The translations under genes were made by a program, and so were the position numbers. Shown one piece after another: positions 45,898 to 57,287 of a DNA stretch of 64,000 nt. The stretch is from Gremmenia infestans (lineage: Eukaryota > Ascomycota > Leotiomycetes > Helotiales > Hamatocanthoscyphaceae), in assembly GCA_032629725.1 (NCBI GenBank), contig JAFEVB010000018.1:62001-126000 (forward strand), given 5' to 3'. Every line of letters starts with the position of its first letter. Position 1 is the first letter of the stretch. The notes beneath the pieces were generated by a model. That model searched no databases, had not been told where the DNA came from, and saw nothing but the letters and a program-made list of their open reading frames with translations.

Positions 45898-48332
45898 ATG
45901 CAGTACGTTCGAAGCATCAGCGGATCAGTCTCGAAAACATGGAATTCAATCAACCCAGCGACCCTCAGCGGAGCCATTGATGTGATAGTTGTTGAGCAGG
46001 AGGATGGCTCACTGGCATGCTCTCCCTTCCATGTCAGGTTCGGGAAATTCTCCCTTCTCCGCCCGTACGAAAAGAAGGTTGAGTTCAAGGTTAATGGCAC
46101 GAGACAAGACTATGCTATGAAGTTGGGAGAGGGAGGAGAGGCATTCTTTGTTTTCGAGACCAGTGATAATATCCCTGAGGCTATGCAAACATCCCCCCTG
46201 GTTTCTCCAGCTTCTAGTCCGCCCTTACAAGCAGGATCGAATGTCTCAAATCTATCAGAACCAGACTTTCTAGACCTGGATACTATCGGTAGAAAGCACA
46301 GGTCTGCAAGTGTGGCAAGACCTGGCGTCGGGGCACTTTCAACATCTGTGCCTCGAAGAACCAGTAATTTGAGTAAGTTCCTAGGTCCACCGCAAAGCAC
46401 CCCATCTAATATCCTCAAGCCAATCTGACCCCCCTCTCATCGTCTCCAGAAGCCATCACAAGACCGTTATCTGGGGACTGGTCTGGAATTACATCTGGAC
46501 GACACCATACCGACGAACTCCTACCTTCCTCTGCACGAATACATTCCAGCGACGATATAGACCGAGAGCGACGAACGCGCTCCTTGACCCCAACATTAGC
46601 TCTTCACGATGGGCCCTCGGATTCCTTCACAGAACGATCACAAAGTCCCCCGCCTCTACCTACAAAAGAAGCCATTGAGCGTGCGGTAGCATTGTCAAAC
46701 AAGCTTTCGGCATCCAATATACCGAGCCAGATCACGGATACAGGTGATTTGATGTTGGACATGACAGGATACAAGAGTAGCGATGAAGATGCTCTGCGAG
46801 CTGAGGTTATTGCCCGAAAGATTCTCTCTGAAGAGTTAGAAGGCAATTACGATATTGGCGCTCTCATTGGAGCTGATGAGCATGGAAATCTATGGATATA
46901 TAGCAGCGAAGAAGCGAAGGAGGCCGCAAGTCAAAGGGCAGCATTGGCAGGGATGAATAACCCCGCAATTCTGAATGATTTAGCATCAGACCCAGGCTAT
47001 GGGAGCGAGGCAGAAAGCGAAAGAACTGCACCCGTTTTGTCTGCTCATCGCCGTGCAGAATCCGACATCGGTGGTATGGGTCTAGAGACACCCCCCAAGA
47101 CGCCACCGGAAGGTGCTGGGGATCCTAATAGGAACTATGCCAAGACTCTACGACTGACGAGCGACCAGTTGAAAACTCTGGGCCTGAAAGCTGGACCAAA
47201 TCCCATGAGCTTTACGGTCAATCGGGCAACTTGCCATGCTTACATGTATCTCTGGCGTTACGATGTACCTGTTGTGATTTCTGACATTGATGGTACAATC
47301 ACAAAGTCCGATGCTTTGGGGCATGTGCTTAATATGATCGGCCGTGACTGGACTCATATTGGTGTTGCGAAGCTGTACACCGAGATAGTTGCAAACGGGT
47401 ACAATATCATGTACCTGACGTCTCGCTCGGTAGGATTAGCAGATACAACACGAGCCTACATGAATGGCGTGGACCAAGAGAGCTATCGTCTACCCAAAGG
47501 TCCAACGTTATTGAGTCCAGATCGCACAATTGCAGCTCTAAGGAGAGAGCTGTACATCCGTAAGCCAGAAGTCTTTAAGATGGCCTGTCTGCGGGATATC
47601 AAGAGCCTATTCGGTCCCTCCCGTACACCGTTCTACGCAGGTTTTGGCAACAGGCTTACAGACGCATTATCTTATCGATCCGTCAGTATACCAAGCAACC
47701 GTATCTTTACAATCAACAGCAACGCCGAGGTATCTCTCGATCTGCTAAGTCTCAACAAACTTCGATACAGCTATGTCAATATGCGAGAAGTAGTAGATCA
47801 TTATTTTCCACCCGTTAATACGCTGGTAAAAGGCGGCGGAGAAGAATACACAGATTTCACATACTGGCGCGACCCAGTCCTTGACCTGGACGATTTCAGC
47901 GCCTCGGAGAGTGGAGATGGTCCAGAAGATGATGAAGAAGAAGAAGACAATGTGAGCGAAGATGAAGATGCGAATGAAGACCTCGGAGATAGTTATATAT
48001 CGCGGAACTCTATCGATGAAGGAGACGAAGGAGACGAAGGCGATGACGGAGACGATTACAACGGACTAGAAGAAAGTATGTTGTCCGGCTCAGTCGACGA
48101 GGATGACCTAGAGCATATGACAAGCAGCATGATCGAGGCGAACTTCGAGGACGCAGACCACGGAGAACACGAACATGTGGAAGAAGAATCACAGGAAGAC
48201 GGCCCGCAGGCCATTGATCTCGAAGCGCTCCGGCAAGCAGGGGAGCCAAGGCGTGATGTAGATGCCGAGATAATCTCGGGACTCCGAGGGCTTAACATGG
48301 AGAGAGAGGAGTCGGAGGATAGGAAAGTGTGA
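45898..48332 (+). CDS. PAH1: Lipin-type phosphatidate phosphatase
   Basis: Two exons, 45898-46372 and 46450-48332; 785 residues in phase. The N-terminal lipin domain (residues 1-95) has MQYVRSISGSVSKTWNSINP, LSGAIDVIVVEQ and SPFHVRFGKFSLLRP. The catalytic C-lip domain starts near residue 370 (YAKTLRLTSDQLKTLGLKAG, NPMSFTVN) and carries the HAD motif DIDGTITKSD (DxDGT) and LTSRSVGLADTTRAY. It continues with LPKGPTLLSPDRTIAALRRE and KPEVFKMACLRDIKSLFG. It removes phosphate from phosphatidic acid to make diacylglycerol for triacylglycerol and phospholipid synthesis at the ER/nuclear membrane. The middle is Ser/Pro-rich, the site where such enzymes are controlled by phosphorylation. A long acidic tail (residues about 665-780, runs of D/E) matches the fungal acidic-tail contact to Nem1-Spo7. 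Confidence 0.96.
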
Positions 48333-49000
48333 GTGAGTGCACCAAATTAGGTGGGTAGCTTGTGTTTCGGCGTTAGGTGGGTACGGTACGGAAGGGAATG
48401 GATTGCAATGCAAGGGCGGCATATACCAGGAGCGGGTTGGTTCATTGGTTGATTGATTGCTTGCTTGATTAGAAGAACGGCTCCTTTGATTGGGAAAACT
48501 TGTATACTATCGCATGGTGTCTGGCATAGCGAGGCGTAAGTTTATTCGAACAAGAATACAGCGAGCGAGCTATTTTGTTCCATCATCTATCTCGTGTCCC
48601 GTACTATTTATTACCTTTCCAATTGCATCCTGGATCGTAGACACATCACATCTCCCACATTTTTGGATGTAGTGTAGACTGTTATTTACGCAATCGGTAT
48701 GGAGTACAGAACAAATCAAACTAAATCAAATCACTTGCAAAGTGGGACGTTGAAAACAAAGCAAGTAACAAATGCATGTAAGATATCTATTTTACAATCA
48801 AGAAGCAAAGAAAATCTCGGCTCATAGTAATCCTAATCCGGAACCATCCATCATCATCAAACTCCCCTCCCTAAAGCCATTTCCCGTCTCCCATCTATGC
48901 CACCAATTCAATTCGTGAATGAGTGACCAGTGACCACCAAAAAATAATGCAATGAGTATAATGCAACGCAACGCACGCTATAGACACCCCACACACAAAT
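48333..49000. other. Convergent 3' intergenic region
   Basis: Between PAH1 and SIN3, both ending here. No other feature. Confidence 0.5.
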
Positions 49001-52000
49001 CTAGTGAGTCATTTCCACGTCGCCTGCGCCAGAAGCGACAGGAGCCTGAGTACCAGGAAGAACCCCCTCATCGGTCCACTTTTTGAATTCCATGGAGACC
49101 TTTGAGACTTCATCATGATCCAAGCCCTTCATCCAAGCATTGTTCATTTCGAATTTCTCCTTGAACTTCTGCGTTCTGACATCTTCGAATTTCTTTAGTC
49201 TCTCGCGAGCGGCACTTACACCTGTCTCGGAGTCGCGAGTGAGGGACTTGTCGGTATAGATGAAGAATTCCGTGCCGCCCTCCTTGTAGATAATCTTAAG
49301 GCTGTTGGCACAGACTTGAAGTGTAAGATTCTCATTGAATACGAGTGGCTTCGGTTCTTCGGCATCGGTATCTGGCGATGGGACGTTGCGAGTCAAAAGA
49401 CTCTTGCGCATTTTCCCGCGGTTAACACCTTCTGTCGGCTCAATGCGAATATATGAAGAGACGTAGTATTGCCAACGGGCCATACGTTCCATGTCGTCTA
49501 GATCAAATGTCGTCTCGTCTCGCTGGACCCATCGCACCGTTGCTTGGCTCTTAGCGGGCGTCTGTCAGGTCCGTTAGTCGAGCATTCGAGTCAAAAAGCG
49601 AAAAACATACCCATTGGATTAAAAAGAGCTCGCCATCCTTGATATACTTATCAGCCTGCTTGCGCATGTTGATTTCCGTGTTATATGTGATCTCCTTCAG
49701 CTCTCTGTTGCGATAGTACTGGTCGAGAAGATCGGGAGTCTTTTCCTTTGCATCGACACTCGCGCAAACAGAACCTAATCTAGCAAGGGCCTTGAGAAGA
49801 TCCGTGATAGTGTAGAGTTGCCAACCCTTCTTCAGATAGAAGTGTCGGAGGAAGTCATGATACTTGCCTTCGTCAAGATCGTTATTGACGAAATCCTCAA
49901 CCAACGCCAAGGTACGGGAATAGTACGTTTCACCATTGAGCGGTTGATGGAAGTCAGTCTTGCTGTTGTCCATCAAGCCAATTTTCTCAGCTGGTTTCAC
50001 CTCAGTTGCACGAATACCTTCCGCTTTCGCTTCTGGTTCGCTTTCCTTGACCTCCTTCAATCGTCGGTAGAGAGTCTGGAAGACGGTGAAGAAGACATAG
50101 ATAGTCTGGTTGCAATAGAGGCTGAATACATCCTGCTTGAATGGTTGATCAGCTTTCAGCTTAAAGTCCTCGGCGGAGAGTTCTTTAGTTCCGTGAATCG
50201 CAACTGCGTTCGGTACAGATGCCCAGCGCTCATTGGTTACTTCCGTAACAGCACGATCATCAGCAGTTTCTCCGCCATCTTCATCGAGAGACTCCACGTC
50301 GGGAGTGGACTCTTTACTTCCAGTGGTACTGTCTTCCTTGTGGCCACGACCTCTAGTGCCGTTTCGATTTTTGTCGAGAACGCCTCTGCGCAAATCGTTC
50401 TTTCTTCCATTCACAGGGCGTCTGCCACGGCCTCCATTTGGGAGTTCGTGAGGAGCAGCATCATCAAAGTCATCATCTGGGGTACCCCGATCGATATCTC
50501 TGGTGCACTCAGCAACTGTCTCATGAGGGAGACCAAAAAAGACCGGGATGAACTTTTCGAAGAATTCGGTAATACGGCGTCGCTCATGGCTGTTGTGTTG
50601 CGGGGCATTGTTGGCATATATGATCATGAACCGAAGGACATTTGCAATGACTTCGGTATCGGAGAAGTCGAATTCATATTGATACTTCAGGACATCTCCG
50701 CGTTGCATGGTTCGCTGGCGTCTCTGTTCCTCATGTTTGGTTTTGATGGCATCAATAAGATGCTTTTGAGAAAATGTTCGCTTATCAGCTTGCTTGACAG
50801 AAAGGCCCATGTGGTCAAGACTCCTCAAGTACATGCTGACTGTCTGAGCATTCCAGACCTTCTCCCACTCGCGCTAAACAGTGTCAGCTGGAACCAAACG
50901 GCAAAGGGAGATTATGTAGCTTACCTGCGTGAAACGCCACTCTTCATCCTTTTGCTTCAAGCGAGCTAGGACAATTGGAAGGACAGCGCCTGGGTCCTTG
51001 AAAAGATCCGCAGCAACCTCTAGACCTCTGTCGCCATAAATCTTCTTCAATACACGCTTGTAAATCGATTGGCTTGCCCCACCTAGGCCAATTGGCATGC
51101 GGAACTCGGCTCGCTCTTCAGAGTTAAGACCGAGTAGATTCTGCCCAATGGGCTCGAGAAGCTGGATGACCTTTGCATTGGCTTCAATATTGAAATCATA
51201 GTCATGGCGTTCTTCTTCAATTCGGTGTAGACCTTCTTCGTAGACGTTCTTCCTATGAGCGACGAAGCCAGAGTCTTCCGATGCCCAAGTGGGATGTGAA
51301 GCCCAGTCATCATTGAGAATCTCATTACACATGTCATCTCGCCCACTGCATGGCTTTAGGCGCTCCTGTAACTGGTCAGTACGGAAAAACTCACTGCAAC
51401 AATCGAGACTCAAACAGCCAGGAACAGGTAAATAGGTAACAACTATTTTGAAAAGGGAAAAAGTCAAATATCAACATACCCTTTTAGGGAGAAGTCGATA
51501 GCTAGGCCCTAGTCCTCTGCAATTGCTCAACGAGACTCGTTCAGTAGGGGGCTTTGGTCGATTGTCGATGGGTTGCATCACTTCTTGCGTGGGACCATCA
51601 TAACCAACGAAGTCCTTGAACCAGGTCATCAAGTCGCTGCTCGCACCGATGAATGTACTCGCTTTGTGGACGAGGACATCGCGATCGATCATATCCTGTG
51701 AAAATAGATTGCATAACTTCAAGAATTCGTTCATTCTCTTCTTGTCGCCAATGTGCTTCTTAACACGGTCGAAGAAAGCTAGCTCTTCTTGAGTAGCAGC
51801 AGTAGTTGTGCTAGGAGGAAGTGGTTCGGGAAGTACTGGTGTCAAGGTAGGAGAAACTGCTTGCGCATCTGGTAGGGCAGACTTGTTGTGCGTCAACTTC
51901 GTTCTCTATGGGAAGCAGTAATCAGTAAATGGGAAAGCGAGCTCTCAAAGGAAGTCACGTACCTTGTTGTTCGGTCCACCTCCAATTCCTCTTGAACTTT

Positions 52001-54304
52001 CGCCCATGACATTCATTTGAGATCCAGAGGTAGCATTGTTACTCGCGCGAGGACGTTTCTTGTTGTCTTTGCTGGCACTCGCAGGGACTGCAAAGTTACC
52101 AACTGGTGGCAGTTTTGATGATTCGCCGCGTGCGTAAGATGCCTGCGGTGTTTGGTTGGCGCCTGTCATATTCGCTGCTTCTTCTGCTGCTTTCTGCGCG
52201 GCCGCTTTTGCTTGGGCTGCAGATTCAGGCAAGAATTGCTTGAAATCCTCTAGTAGGTCTGGGGCGGTGTTGAAAAGTTGCGTGACCTGAGCATAAACGT
52301 CTTGAATTGGTTTGGATTCTCGTTGATAAGTTTGTAGGATCTCCAAGAATTGCTTGTAGATCTCCGGACGGTCTTGGAAGCGGTTCTATAGTGGGAGAAA
52401 TCATTAGCGCCAAACATCGCTATTGTTAATTGAATAGCATTCATCTCAATGAGCGAGTGATTCTGCCAGTTTGCCGAGGTTGGCATAAAATTCACCGGCT
52501 ACTTGGGCTTACCTTGATTTTATTGACATAGCTGATAGCATGATTAAACTCAACTGGCCCTCGCTTTTCGAGTCCTTGCTGTCCTGTAGCGCCGTTCATA
52601 CTAGCTTGACCACCTGGTGTTGGGGTTTGCGTGTTTCTTGGCGGATGGCCTAATGTTGTTGCAACCGCATTTGTTAGTTGAGATACACCCCTTTGCTGCT
52701 GTTGGTGAGCTGCTGCGGCTTGTTGTGCTTCGTATGTAGAGTGTGGAGGTTGGTTTTGGCCGTATGCAGGCCCCGCATTCTGGTTCTGCGGACTGAAGAC
52801 GCCTTCTGGACTCTCGATACTATGCTGAGGCTGTTGCTGCCAGTTACCGTGACGTTGTTGCGAACCGTAGTATCCACCGTTCGCACCACCTTGTCCCAAA
52901 GGCGCGTCTGGCAAAGCACGGCCAGCTCCTGTGATTGACTGTACGGTTGTTCCCATGGGGGTTGTTACTCTGATTGTATTAGGGTCGTTTCCAGCACCGC
53001 ATTCGATGCGATATCCGGGAGGGAGAAAGGTATTGAATCCTTGGATGAGGTTCGGATGGCCAGCGAAGAGCTCTGACACACGGTTGATGACCCCAGGAGT
53101 ATCAATACTGTTGAAAGTTAGTTTAGTGGAAACACGAAAGTTAAAAATATAAGGAAAGAGCTTACGCTTGACTCTTGAAATCTTTCATTATATCAAGGAA
53201 TCGGTTATAGACATCGGGTTGGTCGGCAAATTGTACCTTGACTTGATCAAGGTAGCTAAGGGCATCCTTCATTTCATTTGGGTAAGCAATGGCTTCATTA
53301 ACAGTAGTTAAAGGAGAGGAAACAAGATGGTGCCCAAGGTGGGCGAAATGATTGTCTGTTATTTGAGGGGGAGTGGGGCGTTCCATGCTTGGTGTGAATA
53401 AGATTTGGGAGGGGGGAGAAAAGGAATTCCTGTTGAATATAAATCCCATAATGCAGTGGAATTACTAGTCATTCAGAACTGGACTGATGATCCAGGGTCG
53501 AAGATCGCGGGCGCTATGCTTTAGGGCTCGAAACCGCAACAAAGTGGTAGAGATAGCCGGCCTGCGCTAAGTTGCTCCGGCTCTTGTGGACTATATAAAG
53601 GGCTTCGAACCCGCAAAATAACTCGACCAGAAATATAAACTTACATTCAAAATAGGTTGTTGCCCCGCTTGCCCAAGGGCAGCAGGAGCGCCGGATATTT
53701 GATGCCCCTGCGGAATCGGCCCTCCAAACGGAAGTTGCTGCAATCTAGACACCGCCTCTTGTTGCTGCTGCTGTTGTGTTTGTTGTTGTTGCTGTAAGGG
53801 GCCGCCAAATCCCACACCAGTGATACTAGCAGGACCTATAGGGACGCTGGGAGGGGCATTGTTGTGGTGTAAGATGCTGGGTCCAAAGCCTTGTTGCTGC
53901 TGGAGCTGGCTTGCAGAATTTTGTGGGTTGTGCTGGATGGCGCGGTTGGCTTCACTATGTAAAGGGCCTCCAAAGGCATTCCCAGGTCCACTGGGAGCAC
54001 CCAAAGGACCAGAAGGAGGAGCACCACCGTGGTTTGCAAGTAAGCCACCAGGACTGTGTATTGCGCCTGGCAGACGTGAAGCGACGGGTTGGTGGAGAGG
54101 GATCGACGCTGTGTCGTTCTGGTGCGGCGGGACGGGCTGATAGTGCTCCCGATGCTGCCTTTCTCGCTCTTGACGCTCATTCTGCTCTCGTTCGCGTTGA
54201 ACAAGCTCTGCCTGTTGCTGCAAAGCATGTGCTCGGCGCTGATCCTCTGCCTCCCTTTCCCTTTCGCGATCGTAGCCCGGTGGGCCGTGTGGAGGATTGT
54301 TCAT
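49001..54304 (-). CDS. SIN3: SIN3 transcriptional corepressor
   Basis: Eight exons. Exon 1 is 54304-53645 and exon 2 starts at 53266 after a 378-nt intron; the last exon ends at 49001; about 1490 residues. The N-terminus has an Arg/Glu-rich coiled region (QREREQNERQERERQHRE) and poly-Gln tracts. PAH1: DALSYLDQVKVQFADQPDVY...IDTPGVINRVSELFAGHPNL. PAH2: FNHAISYVNKIKNRFQDRPE...VYAQVTQLFNTAPDLLEDF. PAH3: ELAFFDRVKKHIGDKKRMNE...LVHKASTFIGASSDLMTWF. The Sin3/HDAC-interaction region includes SNCRGLGPSYRLLPK, LNDDWASHPTWASEDSGF, GLHRIEEERHDYDFNIEAN and LPIVLARLKQKDEEWR; the Sin3 C-terminal domain follows. Sin3 scaffolds the Rpd3-type histone deacetylase complex and links it to DNA-bound repressors. 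The intron in front of PAH1 has an open in-frame extension (see findings). Confidence 0.97.
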
Positions 54305-55180
54305 GGCTGAGCTGAAGCCAGTGTGTTATGACATAGAAGTTGGTAGTTGTTCGAGATATATTCGACGTGATCTGATTCTGGATATTGGTCGGATGTTGGA
54401 AAGGAAAATCGAGGCGTCTCTTTGAGATGAAAATGACGCGGTTGAATGGACATTCGGGGAATCAACGACTGCTGTACAAATGTAGCAAATCAAACACACG
54501 CTCAAAGCTTCAAGTTGGACATGTGAATATTATCATAAATTATCGCATCAGATCCGCCGAGCAGTGGTGGGAAACGTAATGAGGAGTTGACGAGGTGAAA
54601 GAGAAGGGGTGCTTCTTGCGACGGCACCATTACTATCCCCGTGGACTAGCCAGAACAGGGCCATTTATATGGCAAAATAGATTCACCGCCCCTACTATAA
54701 TAAGTCAGCCTTGCCGCCGGCGGAAGATTTTAAATAATTACCTTACCTCGCAGGTCGATTGTCTGAAAGAATATTTACATCCGTCATTGAAACTAAATGC
54801 ATATGTTTTTCTCATAATACAGTGTTTCTAATTGTTCAATACTACTGCGAATGAGTGATTAAGAAGGTAAAGATACACCCATGTTACAGTTCTTTCAGCC
54901 TTCTACCGAACTACCTTGATGAGCACGTGAGCCAAAGACACAGTGGAAATCTTGTAAAGTTTGGAAGTTTTTAACTGCCAGAACATATAGTCATTAGTTT
55001 AACTAGGTTTATTCCGGCAAAGAAAAGATAACTCTGATATCGAAATAGGGGATCAGAACCATATAATCCACGTCACGTGTGACAGCTCAAGCGCTTGGCA
55101 ATTCTCTTCCGAGAATGCTCGACCATCGTCATTGGCACGACTTTAACCATTCAAGAACCTCACAACCCTCCACCGCCAAA
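54305..55180. promoter_or_regulatory. Divergent promoter of SIN3 and a FAS1 protein gene
   Basis: About 875 nt, AT-rich in the middle (about 54660-55020). No frame with family features. It should hold both promoters. Confidence 0.5.
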
Positions 55181-55851
55181 ATGCGATATACCTCCCTCAT
55201 CTACCCAATCCTCACAATCTCCCTAGCGTCCACAGTCTATGCACGCAACAAATTACAATATCCCATCAACTCCCCGCTCCTCACCCCCGCTATGCCACCC
55301 CCTCCCTCCTCAACATCCAACCCGGCAGACGACAGCACCGTAATCCTGTCCGACGTTCTCGGCAATGACCGCAGCATCAACATCTTTGCAGGCTTCACCC
55401 GGGACTTCGCGCCTATCTCCAAACGCTTTGAAGATTCCTCCCTCAACACTACGATTCTCGCACCTATCAATTCGGCGATCATGGGCCTGCCGAGGAAACC
55501 CTGGGAAGACCCAGAGGATTACGATAAGTTGGGCGCGGAGGCATATGAGGGTGGTGATGGTCAGGAGAGGGCACAGAGGAATCTGAAGAGGTTCGTAGAG
55601 GCGCATGTTGTTCCTGCTAGCCCATGGAAGGAGGGGGAGAAGTTGAAGACGCTCGCTGGAGGGGAGATCTGGTGGGAGAGTAGGGATGGGGGGAAGGTGG
55701 TGAGTTATTCTCGCACTTGAGAAATGGATCGATAAGTGCTAATGCCATTAAGGTCCAACCTGGGAATATTGCGGTCAGTTCTGTAGCGAGCAAGGTTTAT
55801 AATGGGGAGGTTTGGATTCTGAAGGGAGTGAGGAATTATGCTTCGCAGTGA
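55181..55851 (+). CDS. Secreted fasciclin (FAS1)-domain protein
   Basis: Two exons, 55181-55699 and 55753-55851; 205 residues in phase. The ATG at 55181 (MRYTSLIYPILTISLASTVY) gives a clean signal peptide; an in-frame ATG at 55079 would hide it. The FAS1 domain covers about residues 55-200. TTILAPINSAIMGLPRKPWE is the conserved 'T.faPtnsAi' H1 motif, then FVEAHVVPASPW (H2-like 'hHv') and SVASKVYNGEVWILKGV at the end. FAS1 domains mediate adhesion at the cell surface, or sit in the ER lumen or vacuole in the Ylr001c/Nfa1-like group; the KPWEDPEDY insertion is typical of short single-domain fungal members. No GPI signal or TM segment is seen after the domain. Confidence 0.88.
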
Positions 55852-57287
55852 TATGGATACGAATTGGGCTTAGGAATTTGGACATAAGGACTGGCGTTTT
55901 GGTAACGGCTTGGGTTTGGAGTGCACTTCGATCAGCCGTTGACATAGGAGGATATGATTATAATGATAATGAAGCGTGCATACGGCAATGCTGAAATATA
56001 TCCCCTACAATCTGTAATACACAATGTAATACCATGTTTTGAACCGTCGCTGAAGCTTTCCGCAATGAGACTTGACAAACCCAACTACATAGGGCAGCAT
56101 CCACTTCTGTGATTAGCATGACATGATTAATTAGTCTTCTTTGAAGGTATAATAGAAATAAAAAGTGTACTTAAGACTATCATAATACCTAGTTCTACTC
56201 CGTAGTAATTAAAACTTCCTTTTCTTATGCTACACGAGTTAGATACTAGGCGTGTAACACATTGGGTCCTTTTTGCCCAAGCTAAGAGCACCCGACTCAG
56301 ACAATATTCCCTCTCTCTCATCTCACTATAATAATTAGATCACTAGCATAGAGCCCATAGACATCCATTCGTTGTAGTACTTGAGCGTTCTCTGTGAAGG
56401 TCCCTGGGACGTTTTGAGTAATAAACAGCTTGAAGTGTCTAGATCGGGTAATAAAATTTTGTATGTGTCTGGTTTAGGAAATTAATGGCCAGACATAATG
56501 ATCTAGCCAGAGTTGTACCTAGACTGCGGGGATGATAGAAGATGCACTTCGTCTGGCATTTGTCCGAAAAGGCGAGGAGATTCTGCTTGGCTTCAAAATA
56601 TGTTCCCTGGGTTCAAAACATCAAAATCACAATTGAAAAGCTCTTCTTCACATGTTAAAATGTTTCAAGGATAGTGAGCTGAGATTCTGATCATATGATT
56701 CCCCCAAAAGTCTGGAGAAGGATTTGTGGGCTTAGCGGCAATTCTCAAAGGGTCTCTTCACATGCTTTCTAATTCAGCTGCTGACTTTTGAGTTACTCGT
56801 GACACAAGAGGCGAGGAACAAACCAACAAACACCTTACATGTGCCTTTGCTGAATCAGTGAGCCGAGATGATTTCACTTGTATCTTTTGCTCCTACCCCG
56901 AGATACAACAGGCAATCTACTTGTACATGACATCCGACATCGCAAATACGCTATTCAGAAGTCGGTGAGAAGCAACACCAAAACCCCGCGATTGAAATAA
57001 AGTCCGTATAGCCCGCTAACGTGACTCTGCTGACCTAACGACTACGTCCATTCGTCGAATCAGAAGCTTCCGACTTCTTTTTGGTCCGAGCTGATTGGAG
57101 GCACCGAGCCTCGGCTGGGAATCAACCCCAGACTCTCTAGTTCCAGGTGCCCCCAGCGCAGCAGTTCAAAAGCCGACCCGAACATTCCTCCTTCACACTC
57201 TTCCTTTGTCTCTCTTCCCTATTGCCTTCTCCAAATCATTCCCAATCATCCATCTCTCCTCATCCTCTTCATAATACAGTATTCAAG
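55852..57287. other. 1.4 kb tandem intergenic region
   Basis: 3' end of the FAS1 gene and the promoter of the fumarate reductase gene. AT-rich between about 55990 and 56350. No supported gene or RNA; a hairpin near 57095-57150 is discussed under rejected items. Confidence 0.5.

Noticed and set aside
45898..46428. A short 176-residue version of the lipin N-terminus ending after PSNILKPI
   Set aside because: The frame reads through a GTAAGT donor; splicing at 46372/46450 restores the full lipin in phase.
49818..50969. A 383-codon plus-strand frame opposite SIN3
   Set aside because: It is the mirror of the conserved SIN3 exons 6-7, crosses the intron between them, and has no family features; SIN3 is certain.
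57095..57150. Hairpin-like sequence with a five-base stem and seven-base loop similar to a tRNA T-arm
   Set aside because: No matching acceptor stem, D-arm or anticodon arm at the correct distance on either strand.
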